Below are positions 37,574-46,419 of a stretch of DNA of 64,000 nt, piece after piece. Below the pieces are notes generated by a model. That model made no database searches. It was not told the DNA's origin and saw nothing but the letters and a program-made list of their open reading frames with translations. Numbering within the stretch: the first letter of the stretch is position 1; each line of letters begins with the position of its first letter. The position numbers and the translations under genes were made by a program. Location of the stretch: contig DGMY01000081.1 in NCBI GenBank assembly GCA_002388665.1, positions 13,195 to 77,194 of the forward strand, written 5' to 3'. This DNA comes from Opitutia bacterium UBA4506 (GTDB lineage Bacteria > Verrucomicrobiota > Verrucomicrobiia > Opitutales > Puniceicoccaceae).

Positions 37574-38770
37574 TCAGCTCTTTGGCATGGAAATCTTAAT
37601 CCCGCGCCTCAAAAAGGTCGGTTTATCAAGATCGACCCCATTGTAGGCTTCGACATTCATTCTGCCGAACAGACCGCGTTCGTTGTGCTCGAGCAAGGTA
37701 TCAAACTCCGTCTGAATTCGATCCCTCGTTTTCCTGACGGATTTCTGGTCGAGCTTGGACCGATGCACAGTCACTTTCTCGGGAAGACGGGAACGCACGT
37801 TCGCCGACAAATCCGTCCGCGCAAAAATCGTAACCTCCACCTGATCCCCAAGGGACTCATCCACCCAAAAGCCAATCACCGCGCTTTCACCCGAATCGAA
37901 TAGACGGGTCAGCGCCTGAGACAACTCCGAGAACGCTGCGACCGACAGCCCGCCCCCCGAACCGATACTCACGATGAGGCGATCCGCTTTGACCCGCTCC
38001 AGGCCAGGAGACCGGAATGGACAATTATAGATTTCTCTGGCGGCTTCTTCGACACAACCGTCCAGAGGAACCAAACAAGTGGAAAAATGCATACGGCTTT
38101 CGCCGCCCTTAAGGGCATTGCGAAAAGTAGCCAAATCTACGCCCATATGGCCCCGCCGATAAAGCGGACCCACCAACGCCGACACCGCCCGAAAAATCCA
38201 CTCATCGGACGACTCAAACAATTGATCCGCCCGATCAGACTCTCCGGATTCCTGAAAGATAAGATCATTGGGAAGCTCGATGACACAGTCTGCTCCGCGC
38301 CGAATCTCACCCAACGCTTTTTTAGCAACACTCGCCGGACGTCTCCCCTCAAATTCGAACGGGCTCGAAACAATGGCTACCGTCGGGCTCCCCGTCTCGC
38401 CAGCGAGAGCGGTGATGGCAGGAAGCGCTCCAGAAGCAAATCCACGCCCCAGACAGCCCACAAGAACGACAAGATCATATCCGACCAAGGCCTCCGAGAT
38501 CTGACTACGGTCGCTGTCAGCTGCCAAGCGGCCCATCTCGTCATCACCTCCGCAGCCGAGGCCTCTCAACAGAGAGCGGCCCAATCGAGTCGAAGGAAAA
38601 TCCGGATAGCGTTCGAGCTCACGGGCATCCGTATCAAATCCAATAAAGTCAACCTGACCAGTGCCCTCTCGCCTGTACCGGTCGAGTACGCGCAGAGCTC
38701 CGCCTCCCACACCAACGAGGCAGACCGAAGACTTTGTCGGCGAATGTTCGGTTTGGTCGCTCATGGTCAT
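37574..38770 (-). CDS. ftsZ: Highly divergent FtsZ with degenerate GTPase motifs
   Basis: A 398-residue FtsZ/tubulin-family protein in the canonical ftsZ place, overlapping ftsA by 4 bases. The alignment is clear: CLVGVGGGALRVL (T1 loop), VDFIGFDTDA, LLRGLGCGGDDEMGRLAA, PFEFEGRR, VIELPND. The T4 signature GGGTGTG is GRGFASG (108-114) and the T7 loop NxDxxD is GVDLAT (210-215), so N and the second D are lost. These loops bind GTP and drive hydrolysis across the protomer interface. GTPase activity should therefore be weak or absent, or the active site rearranged. The C-terminal peptide (LDKPTFLRRGIKI, 381-393) matches the conserved FtsA-binding tail. The linker is unusually short. A second FtsZ elsewhere in the genome cannot be excluded. 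Confidence 0.85.
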   Translation of the reverse strand: MTMSDQTEHSPTKSSVCLVGVGGGALRVLDRYRREGTGQVDFIGFDTDARELERYPDFPSTRLGRSLLRGLGCGGDDEMGRLAADSDRSQISEALVGYDLVVLVGCLGRGFASGALPAITALAGETGSPTVAIVSSPFEFEGRRPASVAKKALGEIRRGADCVIELPNDLIFQESGESDRADQLFESSDEWIFRAVSALVGPLYRRGHMGVDLATFRNALKGGESRMHFSTCLVPLDGCVEEAAREIYNCPFRSPGLERVKADRLIVSIGSGGGLSVAAFSELSQALTRLFDSGESAVIGFWVDESLGDQVEVTIFARTDLSANVRSRLPEKVTVHRSKLDQKSVRKTRDRIQTEFDTLLEHNERGLFGRMNVEAYNGVDLDKPTFLRRGIKISMPKS

Positions 38771-39978
38771 GCTTTAAAGAGTCGTGAGAAGCGCTTCACC
38801 ACACCTTCGGGTTTTCTCCGGGCAACTGGAGTCACCCGCTTATCCGTCTGGCCCTGGAGTGCGTAATGAAGCACCCCGAGAGAGGTGCTATACTCGGCTC
38901 CCCGGAGCTCGTCAGCAACCCAATCGGGGTTCTCGGCGAACCGTGCCGGAACACCAAACACACGCTCTGCCAGTTCAGTGCAGCGGGTTAATCGGGAACC
39001 GCCACCCGTCAACAAAGTATTCACCGCTCCGTTCTTCAATTCATTGGCGCCGCACTCATCGCGGATAAGCTCAAACAGTTCCTCCATCCTCACTTCAATC
39101 ACCCGATTAATCGACGAAGCGTACAGGGACTTATCGCCAATCTTCAGGTCTCCGTAGAGATGGTGCGTTCGACCCTTATCCTCTTCCAGAACCGTCGCGG
39201 CCCCATGTCGGATTTTCAAATCTTCCGCACTCTCCCGCACCACCCGCAGCCCGACGGAAAGGTCGTTGGTTACGTGCTCGCCGCCGACAGGAATGGACCC
39301 GGTTCTCACAATACATCCCCGATGGTAGAATGCATAATCAGTCGTCCCGCGCCCGAGATCAATGACGAGGCACCCCGATTTCTTCTCTTCATCGGAGGCG
39401 ACCATACAAGCGGACGCCACACTGGAGACAATGACATCCTCTACCTTAATATTCTGGCTATTGACGACGTGGATATGTTCGGCAACTGAGCGGGAGTTCC
39501 CATGCAGGAGCCAATAAGTCACCCCGAGCTCTTCCCCTTCCAGCCCGACAGGATTCTCGACATATCGTCCATCCAATAAGTAGTGATTGCGAATGAAATG
39601 AATATAGAGACGTTCCGGGGCGATCTCCTTGCCCTTGGCTTCCGCATTAACCCTCTCAACGTCCGCCGCTGTAACACGATTGTCCTGCCCACGAACCCGA
39701 GTCCGAGCCGGATGAGAAATCCCCTCCAAATGGGAACCCGAAACCGCGAGATAGGCACTCTCGATATTCGCACCCGCACTGGTTTCCGCAAGGTCGAGTG
39801 CTTCGCCCACACGATCACTGGCGTCCCTAAAATTGATGACGCGCCCCTTCGCCACACCGGCCGAGGGCACTTGGCTCCGCCCAATAATATTCAGGTTCGA
39901 GTCTTCAAAAATCTCGCCCACCAGAACTTTTACATCCTGGCTACCAATTTCTATCGCTGCGACAATCTTACCCGACAT
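38767..39978 (-). CDS. ftsA: Cell division protein FtsA
   Basis: An actin-like ATPase that ties FtsZ to the membrane and recruits later divisome proteins. 403 residues, usual length. The N-terminus AAIEIGSQDVKVLVGEI (phosphate loop), the SHF-like insertion domain 1C (VPSAGVAKGRVINFRDASD...), VIDLGRGTTDYAFYHRG and LLTGGGSRLTRC are typical. The C-terminus ends with a short amphipathic helix (GVVKRFSRLFKA), the membrane-targeting sequence. It lies between ftsQ and ftsZ, with the ftsZ start overlapping its stop codon. Confidence 0.95.
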   Translation of the reverse strand: MSGKIVAAIEIGSQDVKVLVGEIFEDSNLNIIGRSQVPSAGVAKGRVINFRDASDRVGEALDLAETSAGANIESAYLAVSGSHLEGISHPARTRVRGQDNRVTAADVERVNAEAKGKEIAPERLYIHFIRNHYLLDGRYVENPVGLEGEELGVTYWLLHGNSRSVAEHIHVVNSQNIKVEDVIVSSVASACMVASDEEKKSGCLVIDLGRGTTDYAFYHRGCIVRTGSIPVGGEHVTNDLSVGLRVVRESAEDLKIRHGAATVLEEDKGRTHHLYGDLKIGDKSLYASSINRVIEVRMEELFELIRDECGANELKNGAVNTLLTGGGSRLTRCTELAERVFGVPARFAENPDWVADELRGAEYSTSLGVLHYALQGQTDKRVTPVARRKPEGVVKRFSRLFKA

Positions 39979-40038
39979 TTACCCTACTTTCTTTCAAACC
40001 AGTGATTACTTGTCGACTGTTCATCCACCTGTTCCTCC

Positions 40039-40929
40039 TCACGGCAACATCGGGACCGATTCGTCAAAACGGAGGTCTACCCGCTTCAACTTCGTTACGC
40101 CCTGCTCACGGGTCAGATCGACTACGTCTTTCAGTTTTAGCAACTCTTCGCCGAAGTCGCCGACGCCGAACAGCACTTCCTTAATATTTGTGGAACGAAC
40201 CCGAATCGCGGAAAACGATGCAGCTGGGTCGGGATCAAAAAGGGATAGGTCAATAATCCGCCAATCGCGAAAAATCTCCGGGTACCCTATTTTGGCGGTT
40301 TCGATCAAATCGGCGACCACCGAAAATCCGGGGATCGGGACGTACGCATTGTTCACCTCGACAGGTTGAACTCCCGTAAGGAAAGGCATCCGGCGGGTTA
40401 GTGAAGGGTCTAGGCCCAAACCGGGAAAAATCGTGCCATCCTCAGCAACATATAGCGTCTCGGGGGCGCCATCGGCTCCCTTCAACCGCAAGCGAAGGAC
40501 TGGCTTTCTTTCCTCAATTTTAACGACCAGCGTCGAAGGATGTTTTTTGCGAATAATACACTTCTGCACCTGAGGATGGTTCTCCACCTGCTCTAGCAGC
40601 GTAAAAATATCAGCTTGGATTAAGGTGATATCCTCGGGGAGTTCCAATTTCTCCAAGACCCACTGATGCGAAAGCGTGCCATCGGTCTCGAAAACGACCT
40701 CCTCAATCGGACGATCCCCTCCCACGCGCAGGAGGCGTTCCGGCTCAAACAGAAGAAGGTACGACAGAAAAATGGCTCCTCCGGAGAAAAGAATGGCCCC
40801 GACCAGCACTGCGACATGGCGGTTCTTCCGACGCCGTCCAGTACCCACCGAGCGAGGCACCTTTTGTTGAATACTCTTCCACGACCTCACTTGCGTGGGT
40901 CCCGATCCATTGCGCCTTCCCCGACTCAT
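40039..40929 (-). CDS. ftsQ: Cell division protein FtsQ (POTRA domain)
   Basis: A bitopic divisome protein of 296 residues. A basic cytoplasmic N-terminus (about 1-38) is followed by one membrane helix (HVAVLVGAILFSGGAIFLSYLLLF), then the POTRA domain (IEEVVFETDGTLSHQWVLEKLELPEDITLIQADIFTLLEQVENHPQVQKCIIRKKHPSTLVVKIEERKPVLRL). The FtsQ-type beta domain follows. It sits between ddl and ftsA as in many dcw clusters, overlapping the ddl stop by 4 bases. It links FtsL/FtsB-type proteins to FtsA; no FtsB gene is seen here. Confidence 0.9.
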   Translation of the reverse strand: MSRGRRNGSGPTQVRSWKSIQQKVPRSVGTGRRRKNRHVAVLVGAILFSGGAIFLSYLLLFEPERLLRVGGDRPIEEVVFETDGTLSHQWVLEKLELPEDITLIQADIFTLLEQVENHPQVQKCIIRKKHPSTLVVKIEERKPVLRLRLKGADGAPETLYVAEDGTIFPGLGLDPSLTRRMPFLTGVQPVEVNNAYVPIPGFSVVADLIETAKIGYPEIFRDWRIIDLSLFDPDPAASFSAIRVRSTNIKEVLFGVGDFGEELLKLKDVVDLTREQGVTKLKRVDLRFDESVPMLP

Positions 40930-41852
40930 CTCCTGCGACGTTGAAAGCGATTTGTACCTGGGCTAACCAACTCTACAGCCAGATCTTCGAAAGACATACC
41001 ACGACAGGCCGCGCTCTTGGGCAGCAGACTCTCGGGAGTGAGCCCAGGAATCGTGTTAATCTCCAGGAACCAAGGACCCTCCTCATTCAGACGAAAGTCT
41101 ATCCGGGCAAAATCCCGGCAACCGCACACCGCAAACGCGGTCTCTGCCCACTGCCGAATTCGAGTCTCTTCCTCCGGATCCAAAACGGCTGGCCACCGGT
41201 ATTCCGTCTTCCCGGCAGTATACTTGTGTTCGTAGTCGTAAATCCCCCCCTCGGGTACGATTTCGACCACACCCAGGCTTAGGCCGTTCAGAACCCCGAT
41301 CGACACCTCCCGGCCATCAATAAAAGACTCAAGGAGCCACTCGCGATTGGGAAGGCTATCGAGCCTCCGCTGCAATTCGCCGGCGCCCTCTACAATTGAG
41401 AGAAACGAACTGCTCCCACCATTAACCGGCTTTACGACGATCTTCTTCCCGAGCCTCTTGCAAACGGAGCCCACATCCGGAATCTCACCAGGTTGAAGAG
41501 TAATCGACCGAGGACTGGGCACCCCTGCGGCTTCGGCCCGCTGCTTGGTTTGCATTTTGTTGATACAAAGCGCACTGGAGATCGAATCGGAGCCGGCGTA
41601 TTCGAACCCACCTTTCTCCAACAACGACTGCAAGGTCCCATCCTCTCCGAACTCCCCATGCAGGGCGGGAAAAACCAAAACCTCACGCGGATCCAAACCT
41701 TTTGGCAGAGAAGCCTCATTCAATTCGAGCCCCCTGACGCGAAACTCGTTCGAAAGCGCCTCCAGCATCGCGCGCCCCGTCACCAAAGACACGTCGCGCT
41801 CTGCCCCTACGCCACCGTACAAAACTACGATCTCTCCCGGAAAATCATTCAT
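40926..41852 (-). CDS. ddl: D-alanine--D-alanine ligase
   Basis: An ATP-grasp enzyme making the D-Ala-D-Ala dipeptide for peptidoglycan. 308 residues from the ATG at 41852. An upstream TTG at 41861 is less likely, because GGAGG stands 9 bases before this ATG. Motifs: VLYGGVGAERDVSLVTG, FPALHGEFGEDGTLQSLLE, KIVVKPVNGGSSSFLSIV, ESFIDGREVSIGVL, ARIDFRLNEEGPWFLEINTIPGLTPESLLPKSA. The gene overlaps the end of murC/murB by 8 bases and the start of ftsQ by 4. Confidence 0.95.
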   Translation of the reverse strand: MNDFPGEIVVLYGGVGAERDVSLVTGRAMLEALSNEFRVRGLELNEASLPKGLDPREVLVFPALHGEFGEDGTLQSLLEKGGFEYAGSDSISSALCINKMQTKQRAEAAGVPSPRSITLQPGEIPDVGSVCKRLGKKIVVKPVNGGSSSFLSIVEGAGELQRRLDSLPNREWLLESFIDGREVSIGVLNGLSLGVVEIVPEGGIYDYEHKYTAGKTEYRWPAVLDPEEETRIRQWAETAFAVCGCRDFARIDFRLNEEGPWFLEINTIPGLTPESLLPKSAACRGMSFEDLAVELVSPGTNRFQRRRR

Positions 41853-44064
41853 CGCTCGCAACCTCCTTTTGGGCTACCCCCTCCGAGAAAACGGGTCTAA
41901 TTCCGTTGGGACCTAAAAATTTCACCTCGGGCTCGAGGATGATTCCGAAGGTTTCTCCTACGGCCTTCCGAGCGGTCCTCATAATCTGGACCACATCCCC
42001 GGCAGCGGCGCCCGAACGCGGTTGGACAAAATTGGCGTGTTTCTCCGAAATCGAAACCCCTCCGACCGAAAATCCCTTCAAGCCGACCGCATCGATGAGA
42101 CGCCCAGCAGACTCTCCCTCTGGGTTGCGAAACAGGCAGCCCGCACTCGGCCCCCCGGGCTGGCTGGCTCGGCGGCGCGCAGAGAATGCTCGCATCTCCT
42201 CCCGGAGGCTCTCCGGTCGTTCTGTTCCTTCAATTCGAAACACAGCGCGAATTATGCAAAGTCCATCCAACTGAGGGCAAGAACGATAGCCAAATGATAG
42301 TTCATCCAATCCAAAAGATTGAAGGCGCCCCTTCCGGTCGACCGTATCGATGCGAACTACCCGCTCGGCCAGGCACGCCCCCATGGAGCCGGCGTTCATC
42401 CGGACTCCTCCCCCGACCGAACCGGGGATACCTTCCATAAACGAAAAGCCTCTAAACCCATTCCCAGCAGCCCATCGCGCCAAAGTTGGCAGAAGCACAC
42501 CAGCCCCGACCTCCATGCACTCTCCGTCTTCGGTCACAGTCTTCGACTCCCAGAAATCTCCTCCGAGGTGGACCACAAGGCCGTTAAACCCTTCATCAGA
42601 CACCAAAAGATTCGACCCATTCCCCAAAAACTCGACCGGCACCTCCAGTAGCGCCGCGGTTCGCAACAACGCTCTCAATCCTGCGAGGCTGCCCGGACAA
42701 GCCCAAATCGCCGCTGGGCCTCCAACGCGCAGCGTACTGTGAGAACTCAACGGCTCGTTCTCACGGACCTCCTCCGAACCGAGAAAGGTCCTTGCAATCG
42801 CGGCCAAGGCCGACAGAGGGCTCTTGGTTTTGCGCAAGGAAGCGAGAACGGGAGCCCATTCATTCGCATCCCCGGCACCGACAAAAGCAAAGGTTCCCAC
42901 GAGCGGAGAAAAATCTCCAAGGGTACCCACCTTGGTCACTCTCACACCTCGCTCCTCTAGCCCTTCGCGAATGGCCGCCAGCGGATCCGATTCCGTCTCG
43001 GGGTCTTCGCCGGCCCCGTAAATCGAGTGGAGCGAGACTTCCTGCAGCCCTGAGAGTGCTTCGACAAACTCTGCGACAAAACGCGTAGTTCGACTAAAGC
43101 GATGAGGTTGAAAAAACACCCGGTGAGGCAATGGAAAATCCTGGCGGTTCATCCACTCCAAAAAAGCGGAAACCTCCCTTGGGTGATGCGCGTAGTCTTC
43201 GACAACCGCAAAATCCGGTTCACAAATGTGGATGGTTTGGCGACGCCAAACACCGGGAAAACCAACCAGCGGATCCATTGATGGAAATCGATCCGCCACA
43301 ATCGAAAATGCCAATCTTGCGGCTTCACTATTTCTGACTCCGAAAGCAGGACTGCTATCGTCAAAGGTTTTTCTGTTTTCTACCCGCCGCCAGTCCGGTT
43401 CCATCTCTCCAGACGACGTTGCCGGGTGAATCACAGTTCCGGTGGTCCTCTCAGCCAATCGAGTCCATGCCTCCCGCATTTCATCACGACTTCGATACCG
43501 GTCCGCATGATCCCAATCAAAATTCAAGAAGACGGTCACCTCGGGAGAGAACCCTTCTATAGTGCCATCACTCTCATCCACCTCCGCAATCAGCCATTCG
43601 TTATTCCCGTTACCTGCAGGCATCAGGTCCTCATTGGGAATACCGCCAATGACAAAATCAGCCGGCACTCCCTCTCGACTTGTCAAATGGGCGAGCAAGG
43701 CTGTCGTCGTAGTTTTCCCATGACTTCCCGCTACCGCGACAAACCGGCGGTTCTTCGCGATCCTTGCCAGGAGTTCTCCCCGTCGCAGGATCGACGGAGT
43801 CCTTTCTCCAGATCGCAGACGCTGAAAAACAGGATGATCTCGCCGGATCGCACTCGAGATCACCAGCACACTACAATCAATCAAATCGGGGATCAGTTGA
43901 TGAACCCCGATGCCAGCACGGCGCAAAATCGACTCGGCACGCGGTGTCATCCCGTCGTCAAATCCTTCAACAATCGCACCACCCTCCGCAGCAAAAAGAG
44001 CAAGGGGCAGCATTCCCATACCGCCCACGCCTAGAAAGAAGAACTTTTCCCCGAGCAAATTCAC
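41845..44064 (-). CDS. murC/murB: MurC-MurB fusion: UDP-MurNAc-L-alanine ligase / UDP-MurNAc dehydrogenase
   Basis: A single 739-residue protein carrying two steps of peptidoglycan precursor synthesis. Residues 1 to about 412 are MurC: FFFLGVGGMGM, the P-loop GSHGKTTT (113-120), EVDESDGTIE, NFDWDHADRY and the EDYAHHPREV motif. Residues about 430-739 are MurB: LSSHSTLRVGGPA, the FAD-binding FLGNGSNLLVSDEGFNGLVV, MEGIPGSVGGGVRMNAG, GYRSC and the active-site region PSAGCLFRNPEGESAGRLID. In many bacteria these are adjacent separate genes; here they are joined with no stop. The gene overlaps murG by 4 bases at its start and ddl by 8 at its end. Confidence 0.95.
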   Translation of the reverse strand: MNLLGEKFFFLGVGGMGMLPLALFAAEGGAIVEGFDDGMTPRAESILRRAGIGVHQLIPDLIDCSVLVISSAIRRDHPVFQRLRSGERTPSILRRGELLARIAKNRRFVAVAGSHGKTTTTALLAHLTSREGVPADFVIGGIPNEDLMPAGNGNNEWLIAEVDESDGTIEGFSPEVTVFLNFDWDHADRYRSRDEMREAWTRLAERTTGTVIHPATSSGEMEPDWRRVENRKTFDDSSPAFGVRNSEAARLAFSIVADRFPSMDPLVGFPGVWRRQTIHICEPDFAVVEDYAHHPREVSAFLEWMNRQDFPLPHRVFFQPHRFSRTTRFVAEFVEALSGLQEVSLHSIYGAGEDPETESDPLAAIREGLEERGVRVTKVGTLGDFSPLVGTFAFVGAGDANEWAPVLASLRKTKSPLSALAAIARTFLGSEEVRENEPLSSHSTLRVGGPAAIWACPGSLAGLRALLRTAALLEVPVEFLGNGSNLLVSDEGFNGLVVHLGGDFWESKTVTEDGECMEVGAGVLLPTLARWAAGNGFRGFSFMEGIPGSVGGGVRMNAGSMGACLAERVVRIDTVDRKGRLQSFGLDELSFGYRSCPQLDGLCIIRAVFRIEGTERPESLREEMRAFSARRRASQPGGPSAGCLFRNPEGESAGRLIDAVGLKGFSVGGVSISEKHANFVQPRSGAAAGDVVQIMRTARKAVGETFGIILEPEVKFLGPNGIRPVFSEGVAQKEVASDE

Positions 44065-45212
44065 GTTGAGGATCCCTTCTTAGGCGACTTCATCCAGACG
44101 CGCCACCAACTCTTCTGTGGTCCCGCTTGCGCGAGGTGTTCGAGGTCAGATACCAGATCATCTTTTCGGTTCGCGTCGTCGATCTGCACTAAATTCTCGC
44201 CCATTCGGTCAAGGAGATCGAGATTCTGCTTCATCGCCACTACCTCGTCAAAAAGTTGGTCAATATTCTGCTGATCCAACACGACACAGCCGCCCTGCGC
44301 CTCGAAATAACGAGCATTCTCCCACTGGTGATCGTCCGCAGCGAAGGGAAACGGAATGAGAACCGAGGGAGTCACACACCGAGTCAGTTCGGCGATCGAT
44401 CCAGCCCCGGCCCGCGAGACAGCCAAGTCTGCAGCGGACAAAACCAAATGCATTGAATCGCAAAACCCGACAGAGGAACAACGCCGCGACTGACCGCGAT
44501 CATCCACTTCCTCCAGAACTCCATCGACTCCCTTGCCGAGACCTCTAACACAGTAGATATCGATACCTGCCTCTAGCAGTTTTTTGTAATTAGAATCCAC
44601 CCACGAATTGAGCGCAGCAGCCCCCTGACTTCCTCCAAAGACGGCGAGAACAAATCCTTCCTGAGGCAACCCCAATTTCTCTCTAGCCCACCGCCTGGGA
44701 GTCCGCCGAAATTCCCGTCGAACCGGGTAACCAAAATAGCGAACTGTACCCACCGAGACCCGACGAAGTCGAACTCCCGTAGGAAGGTAAACCCGAACTG
44801 CGAACCGTTTCAAGAATCGCACCGCCCGGCCCGGCTTACGATTCGCCTCATGAATAGCGATGGGAAGTCCTCGAAGTGAAGCGAAGATGACGACCCCCAG
44901 CGAAAGGAACCCGCCAAAAGCCAGAACGACATCCGGCTTCTCCCGCCCCACAATCTTGGAACCTGTCGCCAGACCGCGGAAGAAGCCCAGAAAGAACCGG
45001 AACAATTCGCGGGGACTCTTACCGAACGCAGCACCTGGTACTTTAACAAAATCAAGATGGGGGTAATTGCGCACCAGACGCGAATCCACCTGTTTCTCAC
45101 TGATGACCAACGAGCACCTATGGCCGCGCGATAGAAGCTCTTCCGCGACTGAAATCCCGGGAGAGAGGTGTCCACCGGTACCTCCACATACAATCAAAAA
45201 TTTCATTCCCAT
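44061..45212 (-). CDS. murG: UDP-N-acetylglucosamine--lipid transferase MurG
   Basis: Adds GlcNAc to lipid I to make lipid II on the cytoplasmic face of the membrane. 383 residues. The N-terminus has the GT-B signature FLIVCGGTGGHLSPGISVAEEL. Further motifs are VVLAFGGFLSLGVVIFASLRGLPIAIHEANRKPGR, LAVFGGSQGAAALNSWV and DLAVSRAGAGSIAELTRCVTPSVLIPFPFAADDHQWENARYFEAQGG. Its first base coincides with the last base of ftsW's stop; it overlaps murC/murB by 4 bases. A start two codons later (MKFLIV) is also possible. Confidence 0.95.
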   Translation of the reverse strand: MGMKFLIVCGGTGGHLSPGISVAEELLSRGHRCSLVISEKQVDSRLVRNYPHLDFVKVPGAAFGKSPRELFRFFLGFFRGLATGSKIVGREKPDVVLAFGGFLSLGVVIFASLRGLPIAIHEANRKPGRAVRFLKRFAVRVYLPTGVRLRRVSVGTVRYFGYPVRREFRRTPRRWAREKLGLPQEGFVLAVFGGSQGAAALNSWVDSNYKKLLEAGIDIYCVRGLGKGVDGVLEEVDDRGQSRRCSSVGFCDSMHLVLSAADLAVSRAGAGSIAELTRCVTPSVLIPFPFAADDHQWENARYFEAQGGCVVLDQQNIDQLFDEVVAMKQNLDLLDRMGENLVQIDDANRKDDLVSDLEHLAQAGPQKSWWRVWMKSPKKGSST

Positions 45213-46369
45213 TACTCAATCTCCACTGGACGCGGAATGACCGGAGCCTCCCAATCTCGAAACGCACTAAGAATGATACCAGTCAACACACTGACCACCA
45301 CCAAGTTCGACCCCCCGTAACTGAGAAACGGCAGAGACATCCCCTTTGTGGGCAAGAGCCCGGTGACAACCCCCATGTTGATCATAGCCTGCCCGATAAT
45401 GAACCCAAGAGCCCCAAATACGACGGTAAACTGGTACAGATCCGGTGCTTTTCGCAGTTGAGAAACGACCAAGATGGTAAAGGTGGCAAAAAGAAGAACC
45501 ACGCCACCAGTTGCAAAAAAGCCCAGCTCCTCCCCGACCACGGCGAAAATAAAATCTGTATGAGCTTCCGGCAAAAAGCTCAAATGCTGCCTCCCACGGC
45601 CAGGACCCGCGCCCTCGAGCCCGCCGACACTGAATCCGAGGATACCCTGCCACAATTGGTAGCCTCCCTCGCTTCGATTCCCCTCCAAATCGAGAAATGA
45701 CGTCACCCGTTGCAAGCGCTCGGGACTATCGAGAATCAACACGGTGATTCCAATCGCAGCTAAAACAAAGGCCAGAAGCAAAGCGCGAAACGGGGTCCCC
45801 GCCGCGAGCAGGATGACACCGGCGACGGTCATATAGAGCACGGTTGTGCCCAAATCCGGCTCCAAAATTAGCAAGGCGACAAACGGGGCCACAAAACAGG
45901 CGGGAATGACAAATCCCGGGACAAATGAAGCCATACGGCGACCGTTCCGCGAAACGTACCAACCCAGCATACAAAGAAAACCGATTTTCCCGAATTCCGA
46001 GGGTTGAAACCGCATGGGCCCGAGACTGATCCATCGCCGGGCGCCATTCACTTCCACACCGATCCCGGGGATGAGGACCAGGACCAAGAAGATCAACGAA
46101 ATGATCGCTGCCGGAAAGACCAGATAGCGCAGGCGATCAACACCGAACAAAAAGGCACAGGCTCCAAAGGCGATCGCTATGGTAAACCACAGAATCTGGC
46201 GGCCAAAATAAGTACCGAGCAAGCTGTCCGAGTTTCCTCCGGCGCTCAACAGCACGGTCAAACCAATCGAAGCCAGAGCAAACACACAGAGCAACAAGAG
46301 CCACCCCCGTATGGGGAACCCTTTTAGACCGCTCCATCCTCTGGCCTCTCCTTTTTCTTCCTCATTCAC
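45212..46369 (-). CDS. ftsW: Peptidoglycan glycosyltransferase FtsW (SEDS family)
   Basis: Polymerises lipid II at the septum together with FtsI. 385 residues with about 10 membrane helices. SEDS signatures are visible: GARRWISLGPMRFQPSEFGKIGFL, LLILEPDLGTTVLYMTVAG, YQLWQGILGFSVGGLEGAGPGRGRQHLSFLPEAHTDFIFAVVGEELGF and MGVVTGLLPTKGMSLPFLSYGGSNLVV. It is located next to murG. The position in the dcw cluster supports FtsW rather than RodA. Confidence 0.95.
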   Translation of the reverse strand: MNEEEKGEARGWSGLKGFPIRGWLLLLCVFALASIGLTVLLSAGGNSDSLLGTYFGRQILWFTIAIAFGACAFLFGVDRLRYLVFPAAIISLIFLVLVLIPGIGVEVNGARRWISLGPMRFQPSEFGKIGFLCMLGWYVSRNGRRMASFVPGFVIPACFVAPFVALLILEPDLGTTVLYMTVAGVILLAAGTPFRALLLAFVLAAIGITVLILDSPERLQRVTSFLDLEGNRSEGGYQLWQGILGFSVGGLEGAGPGRGRQHLSFLPEAHTDFIFAVVGEELGFFATGGVVLLFATFTILVVSQLRKAPDLYQFTVVFGALGFIIGQAMINMGVVTGLLPTKGMSLPFLSYGGSNLVVVSVLTGIILSAFRDWEAPVIPRPVEIE

Positions 46370-46419
46370 TGGATGAAAGGAGTGGCTCTCCCACGCTCTC
46401 GATTCTCAGATCAAGCCCA

